This document shows, in pieces, positions 6,180 through 6,325 of a stretch of 6,325 bases of DNA. This DNA is from Burkholderiaceae bacterium (GTDB taxonomy: Bacteria > Pseudomonadota > Gammaproteobacteria > Burkholderiales > Burkholderiaceae_C): contig JALRAA010000091.1 in assembly GCA_023262645.1 (NCBI GenBank), forward strand, positions 1 through 6,325, read 5' to 3'. The notes under the pieces were generated by a model. The model was not told where the DNA came from, did not search any database, and worked only from the letters and a program-made list of their open reading frames with translations. The translations under genes and the position numbers were made by a program. Positions within the stretch are counted from its first letter, which is position 1; each line of letters begins with the position of its first letter.

Positions 6180-6325
6180 ATGACTTCCTCTGAACTTGCA
6201 CCGACCCTTCCCCCATTGCCTGCTACTGGCTCATGCGCCCTTCCCCATCTGGGGGTGATCGCTGCGCGCGGCGAGGAGGCCGCCCATTTTTTGCACAACC
6301 AACTGACACAGGATTTCGCGCTACT
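6180..6325 (+). CDS. ygfZ: YgfZ-family folate-binding protein, N-terminal part
   Basis: This is a partial gene cut by the right edge; 48 full codons are visible. After a Pro-rich leader (about residues 1-22) comes LGVIAARGEEAAHFLHNQLTQDFALL, the typical opening of the YgfZ/GcvT-like fold (a Gly-containing turn, then FLxxQLTxD). Family knowledge: YgfZ is a tetrahydrofolate-dependent cytoplasmic protein that helps assemble or repair iron-sulfur clusters in certain enzymes, including MiaB. ATG at 6180-6182 is the first start after an in-frame TAA at 6156-6158. GGAGG (6174-6178) lies only one base before it, too close for an ideal ribosome site. The divergent position next to mltG supports the call. 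The key Cys-containing YgfZ motif lies outside the window. Confidence 0.82.
   Translation, partial: MTSSELAPTLPPLPATGSCALPHLGVIAARGEEAAHFLHNQLTQDFAL

Noticed and set aside
6172..6183. A three-codon open frame (ATG GAG GCA TGA) overlapping the ygfZ start
   Set aside because: It is too short to judge, has no ribosome site of its own, and can arise by chance.

Overview
The window looks like a chromosomal housekeeping locus from a betaproteobacterium, probably Burkholderiales and perhaps Comamonadaceae-like. The evidence is moderate GC, a divergent ygfZ/mltG pair, the order mltG-tmk-holB-tatD, a signal-peptide ankyrin protein downstream of tatD, and a PglL/Wzy-type ligase. Genus cannot be fixed from the sequence alone.

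Layout from right to left, the direction of most transcription. A truncated plus-strand ygfZ starts at 6180 and runs off the right edge. Twelve bases away, on the minus strand, a tight gene run begins: mltG (lytic transglycosylase that ends glycan strands), tmk (dTMP kinase), holB (DNA polymerase III delta prime) and tatD (metal-dependent deoxyribonuclease). Junctions are a 6-base gap (mltG-tmk), a 4-base ATGA overlap (tmk-holB) and a 9-base gap (holB-tatD). After a short, very AT-rich junction that carries a perfect inverted repeat come a 571-residue membrane glycan ligase/polymerase of the PglL/Wzy type and, 12 bases later, a small exported ankyrin-repeat protein that starts with TTG. At the left edge the C-terminal end of a plus-strand c-type haem protein (Tll0287-like/DUF3365) converges on the ankyrin gene, and their 3' ends overlap by 23 bases.

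Functionally the core run joins cell-wall growth (MltG) with DNA precursor supply and replication (Tmk, HolB) and DNA repair/turnover (TatD). In the familiar Pseudomonas version of this cluster, pilZ lies between holB and tatD; here there is no room for it. The last two minus-strand genes are envelope genes and may form their own transcription unit starting at the AT-rich junction. Shine-Dalgarno sequences are weak across the run, so translational coupling is likely.

Every part of the window is covered by a gene or a short junction. I saw no tRNA, rRNA, CRISPR array, insertion sequence or convincing rho-independent terminator. I found no clear sign of a novel multi-gene system. The points most worth a second look are the missing pilZ, the AT-rich palindromic junction with the adjoining ligase gene, and the exported ankyrin protein.
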